Shown one piece after another: positions 8,538 through 16,699 of a stretch of DNA of 64,000 nucleotides. The stretch's first letter is position 1; every line of letters starts with the position of its first letter. Position numbers and translations under genes: made by a program. Under the pieces are notes generated by a model. The model made no database searches and was not told the DNA's origin. It was given only the letters and a program-made list of their open reading frames with translations. This stretch comes from Bacteroidales bacterium (GTDB lineage Bacteria > Bacteroidota > Bacteroidia > Bacteroidales > UBA932), in NCBI GenBank assembly GCA_017454265.1, contig JAFTDJ010000038.1:124001-188000 (forward strand). Reading direction: 5' to 3'.

Positions 8538-9113
8538 ATGCAAAGAAGGCTGCTCTTTATCACATTTCTCGCCTTGCAAGCTGCAACTGTTTTTCCGGCT
8601 GCAGCCCAAGAGGCCGGAATCTTCAATTCCATAAAGGGATTTGGGGCATACTTCAGCCTGGCGGAGAAAAACGGAGTATTCCATTCAGCTACAGCCTTTG
8701 TAGATATCTACGGAGTCGCTACCAGCCGTTGTTCTTTTCCGGGCTACAAGTTTAACGTGTCCAGGCAATACATTATCCGGGAATTTGATAAGTCTCCAGT
8801 CCATATGCGCCTGTACGCCGGGCCCGGCATATCCTTAGGTATGGTTCACGACCACGACAAGGGCAGGGGAATAGACTTCACTTCGCTAATCAGCGACAAT
8901 ACCGGATTCATGCTCGCCGTCAGCGGGGATATTGGATGCCGGTTCGACTTCGGGTCCCGTGTTGCCCTTGATTTGTCTTTTATGGCAGAAGGCGGGTTCC
9001 ACTTGCGGGAATATGAAAAGGAGAAGAGTTATTCTGCAGCAAGCCTCAGTTTTTATAATAACGGAATTCTGCAGGATATTTATCCTCAATTAACTATTTT
9101 GTTCCGCCTGTAA
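8538..9113 (+). CDS. Unrecognised secreted protein, probable small outer-membrane beta-barrel
   Basis: The 191-residue protein has a Sec signal peptide (hydrophobic residues 5-22, cleavage near AAAQ-EA). The rest is alternating hydrophobic/polar beta-strand sequence rich in Gly and aromatic residues, ending in QLTILFRL; a terminal Leu rather than Phe is acceptable for a barrel. I cannot place it in a named family. The pattern fits the outer-membrane beta-barrel class of Bacteroidota (about 8 strands). Its stop overlaps the start of the next gene by one base, so the two are translationally coupled. An apparent 72-residue ORF antisense to the start looks like a shadow. Confidence 0.75.
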   Translation: MQRRLLFITFLALQAATVFPAAAQEAGIFNSIKGFGAYFSLAEKNGVFHSATAFVDIYGVATSRCSFPGYKFNVSRQYIIREFDKSPVHMRLYAGPGISLGMVHDHDKGRGIDFTSLISDNTGFMLAVSGDIGCRFDFGSRVALDLSFMAEGGFHLREYEKEKSYSAASLSFYNNGILQDIYPQLTILFRL

Positions 9114-9715
9114 TGAAAAAAACGGCCACAATTGTCTTGTCTTTACTTGTCGCATTTTCATTGCAGGCCCGCACGCCGGTGTTTACTTATGGCCTGGAAT
9201 GGGGCTACACGGCAACGCTCCTCAAAACCGGTCAGTACAATTTCATATGCGCCGAGGGGTACCGCATAATTGAGAATCCGGTGACATGGCGTTATTTCAG
9301 CAACGGCAGCATTTTGGCCAATGCCGGACTGAACTTCACGGACCATCTGAACGTGTCTGCTTATTCCGGCCTTTTGGGCGTGTATTCAAGAAGGTGGATG
9401 GTTCCGGTAGAGCTACGAGTGAAATATTGCCCTGCAGGGCTTGATAAAGACGGATTCGTATTAAGTGCCGGCGGGGGAGTTACTTTCCCCACAGCTACGC
9501 TCAGGGAGACAGGTGCCAGGGGCGTTGCCGGAGCCGGTTACCGCTTTGCAATATTCAGAAAGATGAGCGTCGATTTTACGCTCTCGCTGAATGTCACCCT
9601 GGATCATGACCGCATTACCGATCCTGACACGCATCAGTATGTCTCAAGAACTGAAATAGAGTCCAATACCGTACAGTATTATGCTTTGAACTTAAGCATA
9701 GGACTAAACTTTTAG
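9113..9715 (+). CDS. Unrecognised secreted protein, probable outer-membrane beta-barrel
   Basis: This 200-residue protein begins with a signal peptide (MKKTATIVLSLLVAFSLQA). It continues with amphipathic strands, many Tyr/Trp/Gly residues and an aromatic C-terminus (ALNLSIGLNF). The terminal Phe is the classic BAM-recognition feature. It resembles its upstream neighbour in size and architecture but not clearly in sequence. The two overlap by one base and form a two-gene unit behind the promoter at 8503. No function can be assigned. The gene converges on the cysteate synthase gene, leaving a gap of only four bases. Confidence 0.75.
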   Translation: MKKTATIVLSLLVAFSLQARTPVFTYGLEWGYTATLLKTGQYNFICAEGYRIIENPVTWRYFSNGSILANAGLNFTDHLNVSAYSGLLGVYSRRWMVPVELRVKYCPAGLDKDGFVLSAGGGVTFPTATLRETGARGVAGAGYRFAIFRKMSVDFTLSLNVTLDHDRITDPDTHQYVSRTEIESNTVQYYALNLSIGLNF

Positions 9716-9719
9716 TTCA

Positions 9720-11009
9720 TTATAATTCGGATACCTTCTTGATTATTTCTTCTGCAGGAAGATCCGGGCTCAGCACAAGGTCAGGCTCCTTCAGGACATA
9801 CCCTTTGGAGAATGATGCCAGGGTGCCGCCGCCAGTACAGTTGAGCATTATCAGATCGTCCTTGTGTACCGTGCCTTCCTGTACTGCCTTTGCAAGTGCT
9901 GCAACTGCTACGCAGGCTGCAGGCAAAAGGTCGTAAAGCTCGGTATTGCGGAACTGCAGAAGCCAATACATAATATCATCATTAGTAGCCAAAAATACAT
10001 CTCCGCGACTCTTGACGAGTACATCATAAAGGCCTCCGGCTATACTGTAAGGCGGCTTGCGGTTGGAGAGTACCTTCGCCAGGATTATTTCCGCCTGACG
10101 CCTTCCAAGCTCCGGCGTAATGTCTGAAAGCTGGCGGGAACACGCCTTCCAGGAGTCATATAAAAGAGTAAAAGGAGTATTCTGTGCTACATATACCCTC
10201 ATGTTGTTTGGACCGAACCTGCCGTCTGCAGCAAGCCTTTCTGCATTTTCCCAGGCAGCAATGGCACCTGTGCCCGAGCCTACCGCTTGGAAATATGCAT
10301 CGGGGATACGGCCGGTCTTTTCTACGAAACTGAGTATCGTTGTACCCATTCCGTCCCTGCGTGCAATGTTCTTCGCTCCTCCTTCAAGGAAGTAACGAGG
10401 ATCCTGAGCCAGTTTATCCCCAAGCGTAATGGCGTCGTAATAATCACAACCGTGGGGAACGGCAATCACTTTCACGCATTTGTTCAGTCTCTTATGAAAC
10501 CAAAGATCGTGGATATTGTCTTCCGGTATGCATATAACCACCGGAATGTCATTGTCGGAACAAACTTGTGCAAAAGCGCGGGCAGTGTTTCCCGCAGACT
10601 GTACGATAAGAGTCCTTTTTTCCTTTTTATCAATTCTGGCGCATACGGAAAATGCTTCTGTCTCTTTGAATGAACAGGTCTGCATCTTTGCGCCGATCTT
10701 CGGGTTATATCCGGAAAAAGTAATGTATAAATTGTTCAGTCCCAAATGCTTGGCAAGCCCTTTGGATTTATACGTGACAGGGGCGCAAGAATTGCGCAAA
10801 GTTCTCTTCACCGGCATCCAGTCGGCATATCTGTAGAGTCCTTTCAGATCGCTGCGGGGATTGAACTTGGAAGAAGCATAAACTGCACGGATCAGGGACG
10901 GATCGCCGCCCTCCGGGTCGTTGAGGGTCCAGCCGGCATCGTCGAAAATACGGCCGGTTTTAACATTCTCAAGTTGATATTCCGTAGGTTTGAATTTAAG
11001 AAGCTGCAT
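9720..11009 (-). CDS. Cysteate synthase-like PLP enzyme (threonine synthase fold)
   Basis: The 429-residue protein is a fold-type II PLP enzyme. The probable PLP lysine is Lys115 in CSFKETEAF, a phosphate-binding SAGNTARAF lies at 138-146, and GSGTGAIAAWE and NCTGGGT are present. It is closest in my judgement to the threonine synthase paralogue described as cysteate synthase in Methanosarcina, which makes L-cysteate from O-phosphoserine and sulfite. In Bacteroidota the homologue is linked to sulfonolipid (capnine, sulfobacin) biosynthesis. A diverged threonine synthase is the main alternative, but the SFKET sequence replaces the usual SFKDR/SFKDL. No cysteate acyltransferase is visible nearby. 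It is the last gene of a minus-strand set, starting one base from the antiporter stop. Confidence 0.75.
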   Translation of the reverse strand: MQLLKFKPTEYQLENVKTGRIFDDAGWTLNDPEGGDPSLIRAVYASSKFNPRSDLKGLYRYADWMPVKRTLRNSCAPVTYKSKGLAKHLGLNNLYITFSGYNPKIGAKMQTCSFKETEAFSVCARIDKKEKRTLIVQSAGNTARAFAQVCSDNDIPVVICIPEDNIHDLWFHKRLNKCVKVIAVPHGCDYYDAITLGDKLAQDPRYFLEGGAKNIARRDGMGTTILSFVEKTGRIPDAYFQAVGSGTGAIAAWENAERLAADGRFGPNNMRVYVAQNTPFTLLYDSWKACSRQLSDITPELGRRQAEIILAKVLSNRKPPYSIAGGLYDVLVKSRGDVFLATNDDIMYWLLQFRNTELYDLLPAACVAVAALAKAVQEGTVHKDDLIMLNCTGGGTLASFSKGYVLKEPDLVLSPDLPAEEIIKKVSEL

Positions 11010-11010
11010 T

Positions 11011-11973
11011 TCAGAGTTTTATAAAGAGCCAGGTATAATATGCAATAAAAACCAGCAGGAAGATGACACCTTCGTAGCGGTCGATTTTGTCTTTTTTGAA
11101 GGTATAGGAACTCATCCACACCAGCACGATGCTAAGCAGGAGGGCGACAATGTCCACGAAGTCTATCCCGGAGAACGTTATGGGGCAGATAGTGGCTGAA
11201 ACGCCTAGAATCAGCAGGATGTTGAAGATGTTGGATCCCAGGATATTGCCAAGTGCGAGCTGGCCTTTATTCTTGGCCGCCGCGACTATACAGGCGGCAA
11301 GCTCGGGCAGGGAGGTGCCTCCCGCAAGAAGGGTAATGGCAATGAATTTGTCGCTTACTCCCAGCGTGTGCGCAAGTTCTACGGCTGAATTAACAAACCA
11401 TTGTCCGCCAAGAATAAGTCCTGCAAGCCCGGCCAGAGTGAGCAGGACGGCTTTAAGAAGCCCCTCGTCTTTTGCGTCAGCCTTTTCTTCTTCAACCGCC
11501 CCGGTGTCCGTTTTGAAACAGTAATAAAGATAGATGAGGAAAAGAACGAGAAACACGATTCCTTCGATTCTGGACAGATTATCACCCTTGCCGATACCTA
11601 GCAGGGAGAAGCTCATCCCGCAGAATATCAAAAGAAAGGTAATAAGGAGCGTCATAGGAATATCTCGCTGCTTGTTAGCCTTCGTGATTGAGATGGGCAT
11701 GATAAGAGCGGTTAGTCCAAGGATCAGCAAAGTGTTGAAAATGTTGGAGCCGATAACATTCCCGAGAGAAATGTCGGAGATTCCTTTGAGCGCCCCTGTT
11801 ACGCTCACCACAAGCTCGGGGCAGGATGTCCCGAAGCCGACAATGGTAAAGCCTATGACAAACTCGCTGATTTTCATTTTGCGGGCTATTGCAGAAGCGC
11901 CGTCGACAAGCCAATCTGCACCAAAGACAACCAGTAGCAGTCCGGCTATGAGAATTAAAATAGTTGTCAGCAT
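11011..11973 (-). CDS. Ca2+/Na+ antiporter, CaCA family (YrbG-like)
   Basis: A polytopic inner-membrane protein of 320 residues made of two homologous Na_Ca_ex halves with about ten helices. The first half carries the alpha-1 repeat (FTIVGFGTSCPELVVS, then GNVIGSNIFNTLLILG). The second carries alpha-2 (ITLLAGGTSLPELAAC, then GNILGSNIFNILLILG). The acidic residue in each S/C-x-P-E-L motif is the cation-coordinating residue of the family. An acidic cytoplasmic loop joins the halves. I chose the ATG at 11973, which fits the family N-terminus; a TTG at 11988 lies further inside rlmD. The start overlaps the rlmD stop by seven bases. Confidence 0.92.
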   Translation of the reverse strand: MLTTILILIAGLLLVVFGADWLVDGASAIARKMKISEFVIGFTIVGFGTSCPELVVSVTGALKGISDISLGNVIGSNIFNTLLILGLTALIMPISITKANKQRDIPMTLLITFLLIFCGMSFSLLGIGKGDNLSRIEGIVFLVLFLIYLYYCFKTDTGAVEEEKADAKDEGLLKAVLLTLAGLAGLILGGQWFVNSAVELAHTLGVSDKFIAITLLAGGTSLPELAACIVAAAKNKGQLALGNILGSNIFNILLILGVSATICPITFSGIDFVDIVALLLSIVLVWMSSYTFKKDKIDRYEGVIFLLVFIAYYTWLFIKL

Positions 11974-13400
11974 AAATCTAATTTGCAAATGTTTTCTACA
12001 TGCTGCGTGTGAGGGAACATATCTACCGGTTGTACAGCCGTAACCTTGTATTTTTCGGCCATCATGGCAATGTCACGCGCTTGGGAGGCAGGATTGCAAC
12101 TTACATACACTACACGCTTTGGAGCCGCCCGGAGAATGGTGTCCACCACGTCGGGGTGCATCCCGGCACGCGGAGGATCGACAATGATTACATCGGGGCT
12201 GCCATGTTCCGCTATGAAGGCGTCGTTGAGGATGTCTTTCATGTCTCCAGCAAAGAAACTACAATTGGAAATGCCGTTCCCGGCCGCATTGATGCGGGCA
12301 TCCTCGATAGCCTCGGGAACATACTCAATGCCAATTACTTCCTTGGCCTGAGAACTGAGAAACTGGGCAATGGTTCCCGTGCCGGTATATAGGTCATAAA
12401 CAAGCTCCTTTCCGCTTAAACCGGCGAATTCCAAAGTTTTACTGTAAAGTTGAAGAGCTTGCCCGGTATTTGTTTGATAAAAGGATTTGGGGCCGATTTT
12501 GAAGCGAAGCGACCCCATTTTTTCATAAATGGCCTCCTCCCCGGAGAATAATATACACTCTTGATCGGAGATGCTGTCGTTAAGTTTGGTGTTAATTACG
12601 TAATAGAGGGAGGAAATTTCCGGGAAGCGATTACATACTGCTTTCAGAAGAGGAATAATGGCGGGGGAGTCATGGCCAAAGCAGAGTATAAGCATGACCT
12701 GACCGTCGTCTGTCGTGCGAATGAACATATTCCGAAGAAACCCGTAATTTTCTCTTATGTTATAGAAACTCAATTCATTACGCACTGCATAATCCTTGAT
12801 GAAAAGTCTTATCGCATTGGCCGGTTCCGGTTGGAGCCAGCAGTGTTTGATGTCCAGGACTTTGTCGAAGAATTTACCGACATGAAATCCAAGTCCTGCG
12901 CGATCGCTGTCCGGAATAGATGCAAAATCTTCGCCCGGTAGTATCCATCTTTTATCTGATGCGCTGAATTCCAGCTTGTTACGATATAATATCGTCTTCT
13001 CAGAACCTATAATTGGCAAGATTTCCGGAATATCCAAATGTCCGATACGTGTAAGCTGGTCATAAACTTGACGCTGCTTCGCTTTAAGTTGAATGTCATA
13101 GGGCAGTGGTTGCCATCTGCACCCGCCACAAGTGCCAAAATGTTCACAAAATGGCTCCAAACGGTCATCTGAGGGCTTATTCAGCTTGACAATACGACCT
13201 TCCAGGAAATTCTTCTTTTTTCTGGTGACGAGAACGTCAACAACATCGCCCGGCACGGCAAATTCCACAAAAATCACTCGACCGGGAGAATCCGGATCGT
13301 CTTCGGGCAGATGTATGTGCGCAATAGATTTTCCTTCGGCTGCAACATCTTCAATGACGACGTTGTGCAGAATTATCTCTATTTTACTTTTTCTGCTCAT
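11967..13400 (-). CDS. rlmD: 23S rRNA (uracil-C5)-methyltransferase, RlmD/RumA family
   Basis: This 477-residue class I SAM methyltransferase has the RumA/TrmA architecture. It has an N-terminal TRAM RNA-binding domain (about 10-75), a [4Fe-4S] cysteine cluster CEHFGTCGGC around residues 86-95 with a later cysteine, and a C-terminal Rossmann domain with VYDLYTGTGTIAQFL and IIVDPPRAGM. The catalytic cysteine sits in YVSCNPASQARD. The usual target in E. coli is U1939 of 23S rRNA. TrmA-type tRNA specificity in some bacteria means the exact base is inferred. It starts the minus-strand group with the antiporter and the cysteate synthase-like gene. Confidence 0.93.
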   Translation of the reverse strand: MSRKSKIEIILHNVVIEDVAAEGKSIAHIHLPEDDPDSPGRVIFVEFAVPGDVVDVLVTRKKKNFLEGRIVKLNKPSDDRLEPFCEHFGTCGGCRWQPLPYDIQLKAKQRQVYDQLTRIGHLDIPEILPIIGSEKTILYRNKLEFSASDKRWILPGEDFASIPDSDRAGLGFHVGKFFDKVLDIKHCWLQPEPANAIRLFIKDYAVRNELSFYNIRENYGFLRNMFIRTTDDGQVMLILCFGHDSPAIIPLLKAVCNRFPEISSLYYVINTKLNDSISDQECILFSGEEAIYEKMGSLRFKIGPKSFYQTNTGQALQLYSKTLEFAGLSGKELVYDLYTGTGTIAQFLSSQAKEVIGIEYVPEAIEDARINAAGNGISNCSFFAGDMKDILNDAFIAEHGSPDVIIVDPPRAGMHPDVVDTILRAAPKRVVYVSCNPASQARDIAMMAEKYKVTAVQPVDMFPHTQHVENICKLDLC

Positions 13401-13472
13401 TATAGGGAAGCGCCATCACAACGCTAGGTTAACATAATATAAATTGTATAACAAAAGGGGCAAGATGCACAA

Positions 13473-14609
13473 CTACAGTTTTTCAACTGGATTTCCGTAA
13501 ATATGCCAGAATATCTCCCGCAGTTCATTCCTGTCAAGTTTTCTTTCAAGTTTTGAAAGTTTGTGCTCCGTGTATTCCTTGAACTTTTGAATGTCTTCCG
13601 GTAAATATTTTTCCCCCAGGAATTCGTTGCTGCCGTGTATCAGGTCATAAGCCATATAATTTGTCTTCCAAAGCTTATATCCGCTGCGAATCCTGTTGTC
13701 CAGAATTCCCCTGAGTGCCTGATAACGGTCATTACCGCTTTGGGTCGATGCCTCTGTGATTTCTTGTGATGTAAGCGGCTTTCCTACAGTAAGATGGATA
13801 TGGCCTTTCTTTTGACCGATACCCGTGAGGATACTATGAAGATCCTCGTTCTTCTTTTTAACGTATGGAGCTTCACGGCTCAGATACAGTTCGCGGGCTT
13901 TACGACTGTCACAAGGTTCATACTCATATGAAATACTCATCGGGACTATATTAAGTTCCTTAAAGTTTTCTTCGAAACTTTTCTCACCGCTCATATCGAA
14001 CATTTTCAGCAAACCCTGCTCGGTCTTATCCATCCCGTTCTTTGTCCTTCCCTCTTTCTGGGCAACCCAGATAGATGATTTTCCTGAAGTTATGGAAAGC
14101 CTTATGTACTTGGACAAGGTTTGGGAATTGAGATACATTTGACGAGCACTTATTCCACGTATGACTTTAATCATACGATTAGACTTCATGAGGTCTTCTA
14201 TCAGCTTGCTGGACAATAAGTTGCTGCCTACGCAAAGCTCGGCGAAAGGAAGCCCGGACGCATTCATCGAGTATAAAATAAGTGCAGGATCCAGTACAAT
14301 ATCCCGGTGATTGGACACCGCCAGGAACTTACCGTCTATCCCGTTGATGTTGGACATTCCGCTAAATGTAAAACCTTCAGAGGTCCGCGCCAACACTGCA
14401 TTGATGACGCCTATCATCACAACTTTCTGGAATTCATCAATACTCCTTACGCTGCGCAAAGCTTTTGCGAGTTCGTCTGTATTGGCCTTAGGAAAAAGAT
14501 ATTTGGATATAGCAGGCAAAGCTGGATGTCGAGAAACCCTTTGCAATGCTTCTACCGCTTCTTCATCACTGTAAGGACGAATGTCCTCGAATTCGGAAAG
14601 ATCCACCAT
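13473..14609 (-). CDS. PlsC-like acyltransferase
   Basis: The 378-residue protein has a PlsC/LPLAT acyltransferase domain in its central part (about 85-280). The N-terminal acyl-transfer box reads LAVSNHRDIVLDPALIL, and the phospholipid-binding box reads VAQKEGRTKNG instead of the usual FPEGTRS. In the first box the Asp pairing with His lies at +2 or +6 rather than the canonical +5. The family in Bacteroidota is usually annotated 1-acyl-glycerol-3-phosphate acyltransferase, but the spacing leaves the substrate open. There is no signal peptide, so it is probably a peripheral inner-membrane enzyme. It is transcribed from a likely promoter inside the 3' end of queA. Confidence 0.78.
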   Translation of the reverse strand: MVDLSEFEDIRPYSDEEAVEALQRVSRHPALPAISKYLFPKANTDELAKALRSVRSIDEFQKVVMIGVINAVLARTSEGFTFSGMSNINGIDGKFLAVSNHRDIVLDPALILYSMNASGLPFAELCVGSNLLSSKLIEDLMKSNRMIKVIRGISARQMYLNSQTLSKYIRLSITSGKSSIWVAQKEGRTKNGMDKTEQGLLKMFDMSGEKSFEENFKELNIVPMSISYEYEPCDSRKARELYLSREAPYVKKKNEDLHSILTGIGQKKGHIHLTVGKPLTSQEITEASTQSGNDRYQALRGILDNRIRSGYKLWKTNYMAYDLIHGSNEFLGEKYLPEDIQKFKEYTEHKLSKLERKLDRNELREIFWHIYGNPVEKL

Positions 14610-14631
14610 AGTGCTACATATATATAATATG

Positions 14632-14661
14632 CAAATTTACAAATTATCTTCGGAATAACAA
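14632..14661 (-). promoter_or_regulatory. Putative Bacteroides-type promoter for the acyltransferase gene
   Basis: On the minus strand TTG (14659-14661) is followed after 19 bases by TAAATTTG (14632-14639), with the ATG 22 bases further on. The upstream half lies within the queA coding end. Confidence 0.5.
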
Positions 14662-15846
14662 CGAGGAATCGCCATAGCTGAGGAAACGATAATCATGTTT
14701 TAGAGCAAAATCATAGATTGTTCTCCAGTCTCCCCCGACAAATGCGCTTATCAACAGCAGCAAGGTGCTTTGAGGCTGGTGGAAGTTGGTGACCAGCATA
14801 TCAGTAAGACGAAATCGAAAGCCCGGAACGATGATAATCCGGGTGCCGAGGACTAAATTTTCCTGTCCTGTTCTGTCGAGATATGCGACCAGGGCCAGAA
14901 GAGCCTCTTCTGTACTGTATGGCCACTCCCTGGTGTAAGGCTCCCACTGACCTATATCCTCGGGGGCTCCTTTCTCGATACAAGCTGCTCCGGCATAGTA
15001 CAAAGATTCCAACGTCCTTACGGATGTAGTGCCTACCGCGGTAAGCGGAGTATTATTATGCGCAAGCAAAGACAGGAGTTTCTTGCTTACCACGAAAGGT
15101 TCCCTGTGCATGGGGTGTTCAGATACAAGTGAACTCTTGACGGGCAGGAATGTCCCTGCTCCTACGTGCAGGCAGACTTTTTCTATATTAATATTGCGTG
15201 CAGTGATTTCTGAAAGGGTTTCCGGTGTAAAATGAAGTCCTGCTGTAGGAGCTGCTACCGAGCCATTGTACCGGGCATATGTAGTCTGATAGCGCTCAAG
15301 ATCTATCTGCTCCGTATCGCGGTTAAGGTACGGCGGAATCGGCACTCTGCCGCATAACTCAAGCACACCGGAGAAGGATACTTCTCCTTCCCAGGAAAAT
15401 TCCACCACCCCGGTCTGGCCAGATCGCCTGATAAGCCTTGCCTGAAGATTTATTTCTTTGATTTCAGGATCATCGCTGTCAAAATACAAAAGATCGTCCT
15501 TCCAGCGTTTTACATTGCCCAGGACGCACTCCCAACTGCAACGCCCAACAGATGCAAACGCGAGATTATACTCTTCAGGATCATAGGGCTGCAGGCAAAA
15601 TATCTCAATCCGGGCACCGCTGTTACGGCGGAAGAAAAGCCTTGCAGGAACTACGCGTGTGTCGTTGAAAACCATTATAGAGCCATCAGGGAGGCTTTCG
15701 GGAAGGTTTTTGAATAATGCATCAGCGCAGGTTCCATCTTTGTAGATGAGCAATTTTGACGCATCCCTGCTATTCAGCGGGTATTTTGCAATTCTCGTGT
15801 CAGGAAGAATGTAGTTGTAGTCTTCAATTCTTATCTCAGGAATCAT
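14644..15846 (-). CDS. queA: S-adenosylmethionine:tRNA ribosyltransferase-isomerase QueA
   Basis: QueA transfers and isomerises the ribose of SAM onto 7-aminomethyl-7-deazaguanine in tRNA, making epoxyqueuosine. The 400-residue protein carries the QueA hallmarks IAKYPLNSRDASKLL, VFNDTRVVPARL, APTAGLHFTPE, HVGAGTFLPVK, HREPF and TNFHQPQSTLLLLISAF. It is somewhat longer than the 340-360 residues of proteobacterial QueA. The ATG at 15846 gives the expected N-terminus. An upstream ATG at 15882 would add 12 residues and would place a TAACTTTG promoter element inside the gene, so I prefer the shorter form. Confidence 0.93.
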   Translation of the reverse strand: MIPEIRIEDYNYILPDTRIAKYPLNSRDASKLLIYKDGTCADALFKNLPESLPDGSIMVFNDTRVVPARLFFRRNSGARIEIFCLQPYDPEEYNLAFASVGRCSWECVLGNVKRWKDDLLYFDSDDPEIKEINLQARLIRRSGQTGVVEFSWEGEVSFSGVLELCGRVPIPPYLNRDTEQIDLERYQTTYARYNGSVAAPTAGLHFTPETLSEITARNINIEKVCLHVGAGTFLPVKSSLVSEHPMHREPFVVSKKLLSLLAHNNTPLTAVGTTSVRTLESLYYAGAACIEKGAPEDIGQWEPYTREWPYSTEEALLALVAYLDRTGQENLVLGTRIIIVPGFRFRLTDMLVTNFHQPQSTLLLLISAFVGGDWRTIYDFALKHDYRFLSYGDSSLLFRR

Positions 15847-15869
15847 TCGGTCATATTTTTTTTGTTTTA

Positions 15870-15877
15870 CAAAGTTA
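15870..15877 (-). promoter_or_regulatory. Possible -7 element for queA
   Basis: TAACTTTG on the minus strand, 23 bases before the chosen ATG at 15846. A TTG occurs 16 bases upstream, shorter than the usual 19-21, so this is tentative. Confidence 0.35.
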
Positions 15878-16244
15878 ACCATTTATTGATTTACAAGATG
15901 AACTGATTTTACCCGTCAATGAAATTACATACGTAAACCGCCATCGAGCGCGCTTATGACTGGACAAACGACACGCAAAATCAAACATAAAAATAATCAA
16001 TAACAAAATAGTGATTAAAGCAATCTACTATAACTCAGATATTTAGCAATTTTACCTCTATTAGTGATTCATATTTGGCACAACCAATTTAAAAACCAAT
16101 GCCCGCCAAATGAGCTGTGATTAATGAATATTTAGTATCTAGAACGTTGAATATCTGACATATATATCCACTTATCTTCTGCCTTACTACATCATATTAC
16201 TATATTATTATCCCTATCCCTATCAACAATACTATTTCTTCGTT
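15878..16244. other. AT-rich intergenic region between queA and the HTH regulator gene
   Basis: This is the only stretch over 300 bases without a gene. It is clearly richer in A and T than its flanks and has stops in all frames. It contains TAGTGATT twice (near 16010 and 16061) and an inverted pair TTTGGC (16074-16079) / GCCAAA (16105-16110), which could be an operator for the adjacent regulator. I see no tRNA, known riboswitch or repeat array. Confidence 0.45.
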
Positions 16245-16275
16245 TTGTATATTCAATTTTAATTATTTACTTTTG
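16245..16275 (+). promoter_or_regulatory. Putative Bacteroides-type promoter for the HTH regulator
   Basis: TTG (16245-16247), 20 bases, then TACTTTTG (16268-16275), an exact TAnnTTTG match, 19 bases before the ATG at 16295. Confidence 0.6.
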
Positions 16276-16294
16276 TAAATCAAACGAGATAAAA

Positions 16295-16663
16295 ATGAAT
16301 ACAAGATTGCTGCGCTTTCTGGAAGCCGAAAATATTAGCCAGGCACAGTTTGCAGATACCATTGGTGTTGCAAGGGCAAGTATTTCACATATCATCTCCG
16401 GACGCAATAAACCCGGTTTCGATTTTATAGTCAGTACTGCACGGCACTTCCCCGCCCTCAACATTGAGTGGTTGCTGACCGGCGCAGGCCGTATGTACAA
16501 GACAACCGAGAGCGAATTATTCGGTTCTCAAGAGGATAGCGTTCTCCTCCCCTCTGATAATCAGGCATTTGACGAAAGACAAAAAAATCCTCAGAATTGT
16601 AAACGAAAAATATCGCACATCACGGTCTTTTACAGCGACGGCACCTTTGAGGAGTTTAAATAG
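16295..16663 (+). CDS. XRE-family helix-turn-helix protein
   Basis: The 122-residue protein has an N-terminal Cro/CI-type HTH domain (about 1-68). The recognition part reads AQFADTIGVARASISHIISGRNKPG, shown here only as residues 19-43 of the fold. The C-terminal third is variable and ends in ITVFYSDGTFEEF, a tail I have seen on small Bacteroidales HTH proteins. It probably binds DNA as a dimer; the target is unknown but could include the AT-rich region upstream. It may simply be a housekeeping regulator and is not next to any phage genes. Confidence 0.85.
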   Translation: MNTRLLRFLEAENISQAQFADTIGVARASISHIISGRNKPGFDFIVSTARHFPALNIEWLLTGAGRMYKTTESELFGSQEDSVLLPSDNQAFDERQKNPQNCKRKISHITVFYSDGTFEEFK

Positions 16664-16677
16664 TTTTGTTATCTTTG
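16647..16677 (+). promoter_or_regulatory. Putative Bacteroides-type promoter for the PyrD-like/mmd operon
   Basis: TTG (16647-16649), 20 bases, then a perfect TATCTTTG (16670-16677), 22 bases before the ATG at 16700. It overlaps the end of the HTH gene. Confidence 0.65.
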
Positions 16678-16699
16678 TACGTTATTGTAAAAATAGGTA

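Noticed and set aside
8466..8684. A 72-codon minus-strand frame across the start of the outer-membrane gene
   Set aside because: It covers the promoter and signal peptide of the plus-strand gene and shows no protein features.
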